From Nothophaeocryptopus gaeumannii (lineage: Eukaryota; Ascomycota; Dothideomycetes; Mycosphaerellales; Mycosphaerellaceae): a stretch of 64,000 nucleotides of DNA. How positions within the stretch are numbered: position 1 is the first letter of the stretch; each line of letters begins with the position of its first letter. The stretch lies in contig JASISA010000001.1 in the NCBI GenBank assembly GCA_031771865.1, positions 1,860,001-1,924,000 of the forward strand, given 5' to 3'. The notes beneath the pieces are model-generated. The model saw nothing but the letters and a program-made list of their open reading frames with translations. It was not told the origin of the DNA and made no database searches. Shown here in pieces: positions 53,795-64,000 of the stretch. The position numbers were made by a program, and so were the translations under genes.

Positions 53795-54450
53795 TTCTGG
53801 AACCATGCAGCGTTGCTCATGGGAATGCCCTCCGTGGGTTATTATGGTTGTCTGCAATTACGACAGTCCCGCCTTACTTCCACGAAGCCTGCTCGAGCTT
53901 CACAGCTTGTGAAGCTAGCGTGGAGTTTCGAATCAGCAATCGACCATTGGCAAAAGCATACCTACACTTTCCCTTCTCTTTCTGTCTTCCGAAGGGAAGG
54001 TGACAAAGCTCACCGCCGGCCTCTCACCAAGCGCTCTGCTCTCAAGGATCGCCGACCGCGACGGTATCAGCTTAAAAATGGGTTCTGCTTGGAGCATGAG
54101 AGATGGTTGGTCCAAGATTCAACACCTCGGCGCCCAAACTCTACGCAATTTGCTGTTGGTTTCGTCGCGCTTAGTATGCTCAAAATGATGCACACGCAAG
54201 ACGGGCGACGTGCGTATCCACCTGCCCTTGTGCTGCTCAAGCTTCCATCCCGTCAATCACAAACGCTCTTCTTCTCTATTCTCGTCCATATACTTGTGTG
54301 TATCAATGACCTCCATTGAAGACCCGAACTATGCCACGCCCGCGACCCATTCGTCCGCGTCCACATCTTCCTCGATGGGCACCTTGATCAACCTCACCTC
54401 GGAAGCTCCGCAACACCGGCAGTCCGAACTGTGAACCACTCGGACTTCGC
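53795..54450. other. intergenic region, at most a 42-codon ORF
   Basis: An ATG at 54307 opens a Ser/Thr-rich 42-residue frame (MTSIEDPNYATP...) in fair context that might be a small gene or first exon. The larger 168-codon frame over it lacks coding character. Confidence 0.3.
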
Positions 54451-54455
54451 CCTTA

Positions 54456-55001
54456 TCAGGCCTGAGCGAGCGAGCGCTCTTTCACTTTGGAGCATTTCAA
54501 GATCATTTGATCCAATATATATCTCTGTCGCCCAACGCCGTACCCCTTGTTGCTCAAATGCGCTCGGAGATCGAACATGCGGAGAATGAGGGCTGATGGA
54601 TCCATCACCCTCCTGCGAGTCGGATCATCAAGCACATGTCGAGCGAAGGGAGAACATGTGCGCCCCTTGAGGAACATGCACTTATTGGCTATGAGCCTCC
54701 AGCTCGCGGTAAATGTAGATGCTGTCAGAACAAAAGCCATCTTGCTCTTGGACTTGAGTTCGCGCCACGATGAGTTCTGGAGTCGCGTCGACTCAGAAGC
54801 TGTCGTGTTCAAAGTGTTGCCATTGTTTTGCATGGGACCGCTTGGACGATTCTCTGGCATTGTTTCTTGCGGCGAATGTCTATGGCGTTGAGTCTTTTCG
54901 ACAGTAGTCGTTGTCGTGGCCAGTGGGGTAAGCGGCAGAACTGCAGACATATCAGGATGTTGTGCAATTTCGATCAAGTGCGAGAAAATGACGGAAGGCA
55001 A
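54456..55001 (-). CDS. hypothetical protein, 181 residues
   Basis: ATG 55001 (alternative ATG 54950) opens a frame with a low-complexity Thr/Ser/Asn-rich first half and a more ordered, basic second half (from KMAFVLTASTF to RYILDQMILKC). No signal peptide or known domain. Real but unidentified gene, or chance ORF. Confidence 0.35.
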   Translation of the reverse strand: MPSVIFSHLIEIAQHPDMSAVLPLTPLATTTTTVEKTQRHRHSPQETMPENRPSGPMQNNGNTLNTTASESTRLQNSSWRELKSKSKMAFVLTASTFTASWRLIANKCMFLKGRTCSPFARHVLDDPTRRRVMDPSALILRMFDLRAHLSNKGYGVGRQRYILDQMILKCSKVKERSLAQA

Positions 55002-55104
55002 AAGCTGGGCAGATCCTGAAGTAAGTGAATCTTGGAGATGAAACCCTCCTGCCAGCCGGGGTCACATCAGCACAGACCTGCGAGCCTTTCAATTCTTTTC
55101 TTCT

Positions 55105-57348
55105 CTATACATCCCAGTGCTCGAAATTCCTCAACGCAACCCCCTGACCCCCATCCTGCTTCTTCACCAACCGTCCCACTCTGAAGACCTTCTCCCCGGC
55201 CCCTGTCAACGCTTCTGTCGCCGCGCTCACTTGGCCCTCCTTCACAGCAATAACCATGCCCAACCCCGTATTCCAGGTCCTCGCAAACTCCCTCGAACTC
55301 ACGTTTCCGGCCTTCTTCAACCACATCAACACATCAGGTACCGGCCATGCACTTGCATCGATCTCAGCAGCTAGATGCTTAGGCAGCATTCGTGGGATGT
55401 TGTCTTCCAGTCCTCCACCCGTGATATGTGCCATGCCCAGCAAGACATCTTTCTTCACTGCTGCGAGAAGAGGTTTGACGTATATGCGGGTGGGTTCGAG
55501 GAGACTTCGTCCGACTGTGAGGTCCTTCGCCCAAGGGGCTTGATCATGGAAGTCCAATCCCTTCTTCTCCAAGATTTTTCGGACGAGAGAGAAACCGTTT
55601 GAGTGGACACCACTACTCGGCAGGCCGAGCAGGGCGTCTCCTTCACTCATGGCGTCTTTATCAGGAAGGACCTTTTGCCCTCTTCGAATAGCACCCGTAG
55701 CTGCTCCACCCGCGTCGAATTCTTTGCCTTGATACATCCCCGGCATCTCGGCTGTCTCGCCGCCAACGAGTGCGCAGCCAGCTTGCTTACAGCCTTCGGC
55801 GACGCCTTTGATGAAGTTCGCTGCGTCTTCGGGAATTAGTTTGGAGCAGGCGTAGTAGTCCATGAAAGTCAGGGGCTCGGCGCCTTGCACAACGAGGTCG
55901 TTCACATTCATTGCGACGAGGTCCACGCCCACGCCGGAGAAGTCGTTCATGGCGAATGCGATTTTGAGTTTTGTGCCGACTCCGTCGATAGCTTGGATGA
56001 GGATTGGTGGCTCGTCGTAGCCAGCGGACTTCAGGTCTAAGGCTCCTCCGAATCCACCGATTTCGGCATCTGCGCCAGGTCGGTGTGTTGACTTGACGGC
56101 TGGCTTGATGAGCTGGACGAAGTCGTTGCCTGCATCGATTGAGACGCCGGCGTCTGCGTAGGTCATTCCATTGCTGCTGTGCTGTGTCGTGGAGTCGTGT
56201 GATACAGTAAGGCCGTCATGTGCGGGCTCCAGGAGCTTCCAGCTACATTTGATGTTCTCCTGCTCGAATTGCTTCATAATATGATTGGAAATTTGGTCGA
56301 AGTTCTCGGTCGCCAACGCGAGGATAGTAGGGCCCGCTCCAGACAAGCATATACCGAGCAGACCTGGGTGTGACTGTGGAGTGACAGATTGTAAAACCTC
56401 CGTGAGACCAGGGATCAAGGTCTTGCGATATGGCTGGTGGACTTTGTCCTGCATGCCATCGTAGATGAGCTCTGCATTTGGTGGGCTCTGTCCAAGTGCA
56501 GTGGTAAGAAGTGCTACTCTCTGCAGGTTGTAGATAACATCTGCCTTCTCGTACGATGTAGGAAGCACTCGTCGTGCTTCTGCAGTAGCGACCTCGAAGT
56601 CTGGGATGATGGCAATGCACTTAATCTCTTTGGCCCAAGGGAAGCGAATGTGTTTGCCGATATTTTGCGGAGGTACTGGAGGCTTCAATCCAGTATCAAC
56701 ACCGCCTTGAGGTGAAGGCAGGACTTCTGCGAGAGGAATTTCTCTTCTCTTCAGGTCCTCAGGGTTGAGTTCCTTCAAGTAGCTGCCAACAAAGCCCCCA
56801 AACAGTGCGGCCGCGACGTTGTCCGGGTGGCGCTCGATCATGAGGCAGAAGTCCAGTATCCGGTCCTTGTCAAGATTCAATTTGCCGACTTCGTTTGCCA
56901 GAGAGACACCTGCAACGACCGCAGCTCCAGAGGATCCCAGGCCCCGTCCCAATGGGATTGGGTTGATGATGTGAACATGTGTGTTTGGAGGAAAGGCCCG
57001 CTGATCGTGACATCGCAGCACATAGAGTGCAGTCTGGGTAATGAGGTTTCGCTCCGGTTCCAGTGGCACGTTCTTCGCGCCTTGGCCTTCATATGTGATC
57101 CTGCAGTTGTGGAGCGCTCCTGCCGACTTCTCGTCGTTCAGCGTGACCTTCACTTCGAGCCATTCTGAGAGAGCGAGGCCAATGACATCGAAGCCAGGAC
57201 CTGGAATTTTCAGCATATGCCATCAGGTAGGGTGTTGAGGGATGTACCAATATTGGCCGAAGAGCACGGAACCCCTACCGATGCTAGTTAGTCAATGCTC
57301 AGTCGCAAGCGAAGTGAGGGAGGGCGCAGTACTGATCGTCGTAGTCAT
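55105..57348 (-). CDS. homoserine kinase fused to phosphoribosylformylglycinamidine cyclo-ligase (AIR synthetase)
   Basis: Inferred exons 57348-57333, 57283-57248, 57200-55105 (introns 49 and 47 nt; the second restores VPCSSANIGPGFDVIGLAL). Product 715 residues. Residues 1 to about 350 are a complete GHMP homoserine kinase like Thr1, with the ATP motif PLGRGLGSSGAAVVAG near 100-113, ERHPDNVAAALFGG, and CLSGAGPTILAL. After a short Ser/His-rich linker, residues 363-715 are a complete PurM/AIRS with YADAGVSIDAGN, DGVGTKLKIA, MNVNDLVVQGAEPL, GGETAEMPGMY, SSGVHSNGFSL, HITGGGLEDNIPR and NTGLGMVIAV. The 3' exon is one frame of 2,096 nt with no stop or intron at the junction. It joins threonine synthesis (ATP-dependent phosphorylation of homoserine) to purine step 5. 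The AIRS half resembles the AIRS part of fungal Ade5,7, suggesting a duplication and capture. Confidence 0.9.
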
Positions 57349-57349
57349 A

Positions 57350-57865
57350 GCGGCGGCCGCGTTTTCAAAAGAATGACGGTTTGGCGTTGCCGCCTTGCAA
57401 TGTCTTCTCTATATCGTGGACCGGGCGAAGTCGTAGCTTGCAAGGTGTTGATCACGTCGAACAAGAGCCGGCGAGACTTATCAAAAATTCCCCAGACTTG
57501 CTCGTGAAATCTGGGAGAGATTGAATTGACGCTAGCAGGGATTTACTACGAAAGCGAACTCTAATAAACCACTGGTGCCTTTCGATGCTCTTGGTCGCAA
57601 CAGGGGTGAAAGTATTCAAGTATGTGACATTTAATCGAGTGATTGTTACACCTCCTGGTTCTTTATTTGCTCATCATCAACAGGGCTACTTATTGCCCGC
57701 ACTTCCTCACTGAATCGCTCATTTGCGACACAAGCGAAAGAGCTCGTAATGAACTTTGCCCAGTCTGCCTCCTTGTGATACCCTCAAGTCTCCCTCTTGG
57801 CACTCTCCAGGAGGAAACTTCTTCTGTCCCTTCCTGTCGTTATAGAATGAAAGAGAGCTACGCCT
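57350..57865. promoter_or_regulatory. presumed promoter of the kinase-AIRS fusion
   Basis: No ORF supported. I looked for a TGACTC (Gcn4/Cpc1) site expected of amino-acid biosynthesis genes and saw none. Confidence 0.35.
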
Positions 57866-57867
57866 CA

Positions 57868-58108
57868 TCATGGCAGCTGGCCCCCAAACCCCTCCTCGGC
57901 ACGTGCTTGATATTTGGCCTCCAGCTTTGCGATGTAGTGTTCGCCAATCTTCGCGATGTAGTATTTGAGTATCTTCACAACGATCAAGGTGATCAAGACC
58001 ATCAACAAGCCTGTGATAACGTTAGCCAGATTGTCGTCACATGGTCACAAAGAGCTGCGTACTTCTGAGCAGGATCCATAACAATAGAAGGCCGTCAGAG
58101 GAAGGCAT
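57868..58108 (-). CDS. 62-residue single-pass membrane microprotein
   Basis: Too short to appear as a long ORF. ATG 58108, exon 1 58108-58063, intron 58062-58011 (GTACGC donor, GGCTAAC branch, TCACAG), exon 2 58010-57868; total 189 nt in frame. The product has an N-terminal hydrophobic stretch (GLLLLWILLRSLLMVLITLI), then a Lys/Tyr-rich helix (KYYIAKIGEHYIAKLEAKY) and a soluble tail ending GFGGQLP. Intact splice signals and the clean helical design favour a real gene. The family is not known to me; it could be an organelle-membrane assembly subunit. Confidence 0.5.
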
Positions 58109-58296
58109 CTTTGCGGTTGACTTTCTTCGCTGTAGCATTAGTAGTGAGGATGTCGCACGGTGAGATCTACATAGGAGCCAGGAAATATAAGAGGACAGCG
58201 GAAGTTCCCCCCACTTTGCTTCGATACAATGTCCATGTCGTTCCATGCCTCCAAGTCTACCTGTGTCGTCGATGCAAGTCGTCTGTGTATCATTTC

Positions 58297-60451
58297 TCAC
58301 CAGCTCGGCTTCCCTTCTTCATCGCCCTCTTCCCTCACATAACGTGTGAGCCACGCCGCAACAAGTGCAAGACATCCGCCAAACCGCAGCACCCACGCGA
58401 CGCTGTCATCTCCTGTGGCTCCTCTTGGCTTCTGCAGCATCCTGAAGATCGCACTGCTGACCAGTGTGGCGATGACCTGTGGCGCAGCGATTGCAACATT
58501 GTGAATGCCAAGCACAACACCGGCCTGATCAGCACCTTCAGCATCGTCTTCTCCTCGCGCCAGAAGCTCCCCGTCGGCAGTTGGCGGAGGTCGGATGACT
58601 CCACGGCGAATGTTGTCTCGCTTGCTGATCTCAGCTGCGATGAGCGCGTATGGCGCCCACATGGTCATAGCCCACGGAACTCCGATAAGCCCAGTCAAAA
58701 TAATCGCGCCAGTGGTGTTATTGACCGCAAACGTGAGGAACGTGAGCGTGGCGAAGACGACATGAGAGATCAGCCAAGCGCGGCGAAGAGTCAGCCATCG
58801 TACTTCAAGCTTTGGAGCCTGCCGCTGAAGCTTGGACAGCCACTGCGACTTCTTCGACAAGATGGCGCGCGCATCCGCAACGTCGGCCGCGCCGCCGGTA
58901 TTTGTGGTAGTTCGTTCCAAGCCGAAGTATCCATTGTCGTTTGCGCCTTGTGAATTTCTTGGCGTTCGAGTGTGTCGAGGAGTGGTGGGGGAAGCAGTCA
59001 TAGGTGTCGTGACCGTTGGCTTTTGGTCAGTGCTGGAGCATACTATGAACCAGGGCAAGACCACGCTTGCGACGAAAGAGACCACAGCGTACACCAACAG
59101 TGCGAATGTGCCAACCCGGGTACCATGTTCCCAAGCAATGTCTATCTCCTTGTCCGTCATGTTGGGATTGACGCGGAAGATCGGATCGACGTATAGCTCG
59201 CCAACGTAGGTGGTCATGTAGAATAGGAACGGAAACCAACCGATCCAGGCTGCAAGTTGAACGTAGCACACCGATTTGATCTGCGGAGGTAAGCGTCGGA
59301 CCGAGTGCCACAAGCTCTTGAAGAAGGCAACTACGCCGCCATCCTGCTTGCATGGCTTTCCTTCGAGCCGCGGATCTCGTTCGGAGACAGTGAAGCAGGA
59401 GATCGCCAGGGTGCTTGCCAGACCGAGTGATGCTACAACACATAGCACCTTGAACTGGGTGTCTCCAAAGAACCAGAGATACTTCGGCAGATTGGCGTAG
59501 CCAAATACATAGCCGATAATGTTCCCAAGGCCGATAATGCGACCGGCCCACGCGTTTGCGGTATCTTGTTGGTGAGTTGGTGCATTGTCAACGATGAATG
59601 CTCTGACTCCGGCCTGGATGACATTGATACTGAAATCCAGTACGTAGACCATCAGAACAGCCAGCACGATCGCGGTGGTCTTCGTTCCTTCGCTGTCTCT
59701 GGCCATGCCAAATATGGACAGAAAACCGCCAACAATCTCGCGCGTCCACGCAAGCATCATGAGAGATACGATAGTAGCGGCTGCTCCTCCAATCATGAAT
59801 GGACGTCGCTTGCCGAATCGCGAGCGGCATCTGTCGGATTTGATGCCAACGTATGGCTGTACGAGGGTCCCGGAGAGAGGTCCGGCGATCCAAACAAATG
59901 CAAGCAGACTCTTCGTGATGCCCAGGCTAAGTAAGTATGGCGATCCATTCGAGAGCTCTACTGACCATGCTATTTGAAGGCTATTGTCCACTATTAGCGC
60001 TGGTACGATATTGTCACGAACCTCGCCGTCTAGCCGTGCTGACACGCAGGTCCACTCACCCTCCGAATGATATCGTCAAGAGAAGTAGATACCAGCTGCT
60101 CTTACTCTCTTCGCGAAGTGTCCCTTCTTCTGCCGTCCATGTCTCGCTACCATTTGGACTATAGACGCCAACGAGATCGGGAACACGGCCAGCTTCTGAG
60201 CTCGTTCGTGGCGGGAGAAGAGGCGAGGCTTCATTGGCTTCATCTTCCTTGGTGCCGTCGACACTTTGTCGGGCTCGGCCGTCTGGCTCCGCCTTCGAAT
60301 CGCTGTTTAAGTTCTCCAGGATGGACGAAGGCCGCGATTCGCGTCGGAACTGGACGTGTTTAGGATGGGACGGTGGACTTCGTATCGCGATGTCTGTATG
60401 TGAGCGTCGTCTAGAAGAGTCAGAGTTTGATGGTGAGGGCGTATGCTCCAT
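58297..60451 (-). CDS. Sut1-like sucrose/alpha-glucoside:H+ symporter (GPH/SUT family)
   Basis: Exon 1 is 60451-60060, the intron 60059-59981 (GTGAGT, GCTAAT branch, TAG), and exon 2 59980-58297: 691 residues. A 100-residue hydrophilic, Ser-rich N-terminal tail precedes 12 membrane helices. Family marks are LQIAWSVELSNGSPYLLSLG, IAGPLSGTLVQPYVG, SDRCRSRFGKRRPF and a long central loop (about residues 400-470), with GVPWAMTMWAPYALIAAEIS in the second half. It fits the fission-yeast Sut1 group that imports maltose or sucrose by proton symport at the plasma membrane. Confidence 0.88.
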
Positions 60452-60454
60452 GCC

Positions 60455-61200
60455 TTATATGCATAGGCGATACGAGGCAATGCAATGATTCTAGGGTGGT
60501 GGTCGAAGCTAGGGCGGCAGGTAGGCGGTGATGGCGACGAAGCAAGATCCAAGGGAGTGGTTCTTTCTTGACATAATCCTCGTCTATCAGGCGTTGCTGG
60601 CGTGTGAGAGACGATTATGCTGTTTGAAGTGGCTTGCTTGCACACGCGAGACAAGAGACAAACTTGTCACAAGACACCACCGACACGTCAGAGGGAATGT
60701 GGTCGTGTGGTTCAGCTTACGGCGTTTGTACCTTTTAGTTAGCCAAGCGCACAAACCTCGAGCTTATGATTCCCAGATGTGCGCGGCGCAGGTGAAGCTT
60801 TCACATTCCGGGCAGGCACAGAATGCATGTGAAGATGCATGCATGTGAAGCCCTTGCTGCAGGTCAACGCGAGGTTGCAGGTCGCAGCTGCCGAAAGTCT
60901 GGAAACGTGTCGATTCACCGACTGCCGAGACCTGCTGCGCAACGTGGAGGCGGCCCGGAAGCTTGTACAAGCGATGCGCATAGATGGCAGGTGCCTGTCG
61001 AGAACCAGTTGTCCATTTCGGCCTCCGAATGCACAACGAGCACACAGACTTACGCGCGAGGTCCAGCATTCGTCCTTGGCCAAGAAAATCGATACGGAAT
61101 CGCCTCTTCGTCGAGACCTGCATACTGAACCCCCGAATACGAGCTCCACAGTCCCGCACGAACCCCCGAGCGATGCGAGAGCAATAGCATAGCCTGCCAC
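60455..61200. promoter_or_regulatory. divergent promoter region between symporter and Nhx1
   Basis: 746 bp between two divergent starts. Several overlapping ORFs on both strands are chance. A CATGTGAAG/GATGCATGCATGTGAAG duplication lies at about 60825-60850. Confidence 0.4.
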
Positions 61201-61201
61201 C

Positions 61202-63268
61202 ATGGGCTTCTCCCACTACCTCACTCGAAACGCCGTACAGCTGGTCGCCCGCCAGACATCCGACTCTGACGACAACGAGGATCCGGAGGCCGGTCAGAAA
61301 GAGATATACTCATCATGGGCGCTTCTCATCTTGATCACGCTCCTGATCTTGGCCTTCTTCACCAGCTATGTTCTCCGGAGCAAGAAGATCCAGGCCGTGC
61401 ACGAGACCGTCATATCGATCTTTGCTGGAATGGTAATTGGGCTCATACTGCGGTTGACGAGCGTGAACAGCGTGCTAGATGTTGTCACATTCGACTACCA
61501 GTTCTTCTTCAATCTACTGCTGCCACCGATTATTCTGGCCAGTGGATATGAGTTACATCAGGGCAATTTCTTCCGCAACATTGGCAGTATCTTGACCTTC
61601 GCCTTTGCCGGCACCTTCATATCTGCTCTGGTCTTGGGTGTGATACTTTGGCTATGGACACGCATCCCACTGGAAGGCTTGGACATCTCCTTCGTCGAAG
61701 CCATGTCGGTCGGCGCAACGCTGTCCGCTACCGACCCTGTCACGATCCTCGCCATCTTCAACACATACAAAGTCGATCCAAAACTATACACTGTCATCTT
61801 TGGAGAGAGTATTCTGAACGATGCGATTGCCATCGTCCTGTTCGAGACAGCGCAGAAATACCGAGCAGGTGAAGAGGCGGGCAAGCTTACAATATTGAGC
61901 TTGTTCGAAAGTATAGGGGTGTTCTTGCTGGTCTTCTTTGGCAGCTTGGCTCTTGGAATTGTGATTGGCCTACTGACAAGTCTGCTCTTGAAGCTCACGC
62001 ATGTGAGGAGAGATCCGAAGATCGAGAGCTGTTTGATCATACTCATTGCATACGCATCATACTTCACCGCCAATGCAATTCACATGAGCGGTATGTCACT
62101 ATGTGTGTACAGTTGAGGGGCTCAGCTAACTGATTTTCTAGGTATCGTGTCGCTTCTATTTTGTGGCATATGCTTAAAACACTACGCCTACCACAACATG
62201 TCTCGCCGAACCCAGCTAACGACCAAATTCACTTTCGGCTTGATGGCTCAACTGACGGAGAACTTCATCTTTATCTACCTTGGATTATCGCTTTTCACGG
62301 AACGAGTCCTCGAGTACAAGCCACTATTTATTCTGATCACTTTGATCGGCATTTGCGTGGCAAGATGGTGTGCAGTGTTTCCACTCGCCGCGTTCATCAA
62401 TGCTGTCATTCGATACAGGGCAAGAAGAAGAGGGCAAGAGATGCAAGCAGAAGAGATACCAAACAACTGGAAGATAATGCTCTTCTGGGCAGGCTTGCGT
62501 GGAGCTGTCGGGGTCGCGCTAGCAGCTGGCCTGACAGGAACAAACGGGTATGCCCTAAGAGCCACTGTGCTTGTGACGGTCGTCCTGACTGTCATCATCT
62601 TCGGGGGCACAACAGCGCGCATGCTTGAGATACTCAACATCCGGACAGGTGTTGTAGAGGAGATCGATAGCGACGATGAATTCGACATCGAACCAGTGCC
62701 CCAAGGAGGATACTCAAGGAGGAACGGACGTGCATTCGGCCACACGCCAAAAAGTAGCACTGTTGGCTTTGGAAACGGAGGCATTGGACTTGGCAATGTG
62801 GGCGCAAGAAGCCGAGGAAACACATCGAGCTACAGCGGAGGCAATGGACATGTTACTGATCCACCTGACCTTGAACGACGAAATAGCTCCAGAGTCAGAC
62901 GAGACGAGGCAGAGAGCCAAGCCGAGCGAGGCCTACTGGCGCAAGAAGATGAGAGCACGCTCAGCGACGACGATCTCGATTTACCGCCCGACGCGAGGAG
63001 ATCGCGAGTTCGTGGCGTACACAATGGCGCAGAGGAAGATACAAACATTCCCTACCCAGTGTCTGGGTCAAGGCAATCTGTAGACATGGCACGGTACACC
63101 GCCCGCGGAGCCATCTCGCAGATTCTGAACGCGACCAGCGAGGACGCTGGAACATTGTTCAACAGACTGGATGAGAACTTCCTCAAACCGCATTTGCTCT
63201 TGGATCCAGGCGGTTCGAGCAAGCATCCTCATGGCCAGGGTGGGAATGGGAACGGAGGTTCTTCCTAG
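61202..63268 (+). CDS. NHX1: endosomal/vacuolar Na+(K+)/H+ exchanger Nhx1
   Basis: Exon 1 is 61202-62090, the intron 62091-62141 (GTATGT, GCTAAC, TAG), and exon 2 62142-63268: 671 residues. Twelve or so membrane helices carry CPA1 motifs: FFFNLLLPPIILASGYE (amiloride region), GATLSATDPVTILAIF, GESILNDAIAIVLFE (the essential ND), and GLRGAVGVALAAG. A hydrophilic tail of about 170 residues follows, with acidic and Gly/Asn-rich stretches, as in fungal Nhx1. It exchanges cytosolic Na+/K+ for luminal H+ in late endosomes and affects vesicle trafficking and salt tolerance. Confidence 0.93.
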
Positions 63269-63565
63269 CATACATCTTTCAGCATAGCGTTGGAAGGTAG
63301 ACTCTGCGTGTGAAAGATGTTGTACATGAAGTCAATGAGTTTCTTCTCCTCGATTTCATTGCGGCTGACATTGCCTTAAACATCTGTGAGATGCCCCTGA
63401 CTGCTGATAGGCCTCGGTCGCTGTACACACGAGCCGTCCCAGCGTCCTGCTCTTCGGCACTTCATCACTCGCCATCCAGCTCAGCCTTTCCGGGCCGGTC
63501 TAGCGCTTCTCTCACTCCTCGATCATCGTACGTCGGCGCTTGCCGCGAATACCTCCGTCATCGCG

Positions 63566-64000
63566 CTATTCTTGAACGTCGAACATCCCACGCCGGCGTT
63601 CGCTACCAATACCTCGCTCGTCGGGCTCGTCGTAAAGAGATGTTCCTGGCGACGGAATATATGTGGTCTCTGGCGCTGGTAAGGACTGCTTGAGATCGCG
63701 AATATAGCTATCTCGCTGTTCGAGGCGGCGTTTGAGCACCGCAATGTCGCACTTCCGGGAGATTAGCTCGAAGGTCGAACTCCCTCGCAGCTTTTCCTCC
63801 AGCGACTCAATTTCGATAGCTTACGCTTCGAGTCTGTCGGCCTTGCGGCGCCGGGACTGTCTCCGAGCGGTGCTCTCCTCCTTGGCGTCATTGAGCTCTT
63901 GCTCCTTCCGCTGAAGTTCGCTCTCCTTCTTCTTGAGCTCCTGCTCCTTCTCCTTCGAAGTCGCCGCGATGTCATCGATCTTGTCGTCCCGGATCGCACG
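63566..64000 (-). pseudogene. coiled-coil protein fragment, running off the right edge, with in-frame stops
   Basis: The minus-strand frame from the edge reads a strong heptad coiled coil (KEKEQELKKKESELQRKEQELNDAKEE) and continues after a TAA (63821-63823) with another coiled segment (IESLEEKLRG, CDIAVLKRRLEQRDSYIRDL) to a TAG at 63566-63568. Beyond that, a degenerate copy of the last about 57 nt follows. It is either a nonsense-mutated gene or a gene with an intron starting at the GTAAGC that holds the TAA. The 5' part is outside the window. Confidence 0.4.

Noticed and set aside
53813..54319. 168-codon plus-strand ORF after the arylsulfatase
   Set aside because: No domain, no initiation context, composition unlike neighbours.

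Overview
The window is nuclear DNA from a filamentous ascomycete (Pezizomycotina). A Dothideomycete near the Mycosphaerellales/Capnodiales is my best guess. The evidence is short introns of about 45-100 nt with GT..AG ends and CTAAC/CTGAC branch sites, fungal-only gene types (secreted LACTB-like hydrolases, TmpL/NPS12-like membrane proteins, Sut1-type alpha-glucoside symporters, Lsg1/Ltv1, Nhx1), fungal retroelements, and a block with the extreme CpA-to-TpA signature of repeat-induced point mutation (RIP).

Layout. 0-26 kb is ordinary gene space: 5'-truncated VPS54; a TmpL/NPS12-like membrane oxidoreductase without its adenylation domain, divergent from a stand-alone acyl-CoA synthetase; a wrecked secreted beta-lactamase-like gene; small hypothetical genes; a beta-hydroxyacid dehydrogenase; a Sis1-type DnaJ; a tRNA-Gly-like gene; a frameshifted amidase; ureF; the divergent ribosome-biogenesis pair LTV1/LSG1; and a SAM methyltransferase.

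26.4-45.8 kb is a transposon nest. A 5.2-kb LINE with a 15-bp target duplication lies upstream of a membrane-anchored aspartic-protease-like gene. The 3' end of that gene was hit by a hAT transposon (19-bp inverted termini, 8-bp target duplication), and the terminal repeat now supplies the stop codon. The hAT interior is saturated with RIP. Inside it sit a non-mutated Ty3/gypsy chromovirus (LTRs about 357 bp, GTACT duplication) and an unrelated solo LTR (GGTAG duplication). This gives a relative chronology: hAT insertion, RIP, then later insertions that escaped RIP.

45.9-64 kb returns to genes: an NTF2/SnoaL-like protein, a type-B carboxylesterase, an MFS sugar transporter, a MITE-like inverted repeat with telomere-like motifs in front of an arylsulfatase, a homoserine kinase fused in one reading frame to an AIR synthetase (PurM), a 62-residue membrane microprotein, a Sut1-like symporter, the endosomal Na+/H+ exchanger Nhx1, and a coiled-coil fragment running off the right edge.

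The most unusual item is the homoserine kinase-AIR synthetase fusion (55105-57348), which joins threonine and purine biosynthesis. AIR synthetase is normally fused to GAR synthetase in fungi. Second is the hAT insertion that re-terminated a host gene. Gene models with introns were built by eye from splice signals and restored reading frames; no database search was possible.
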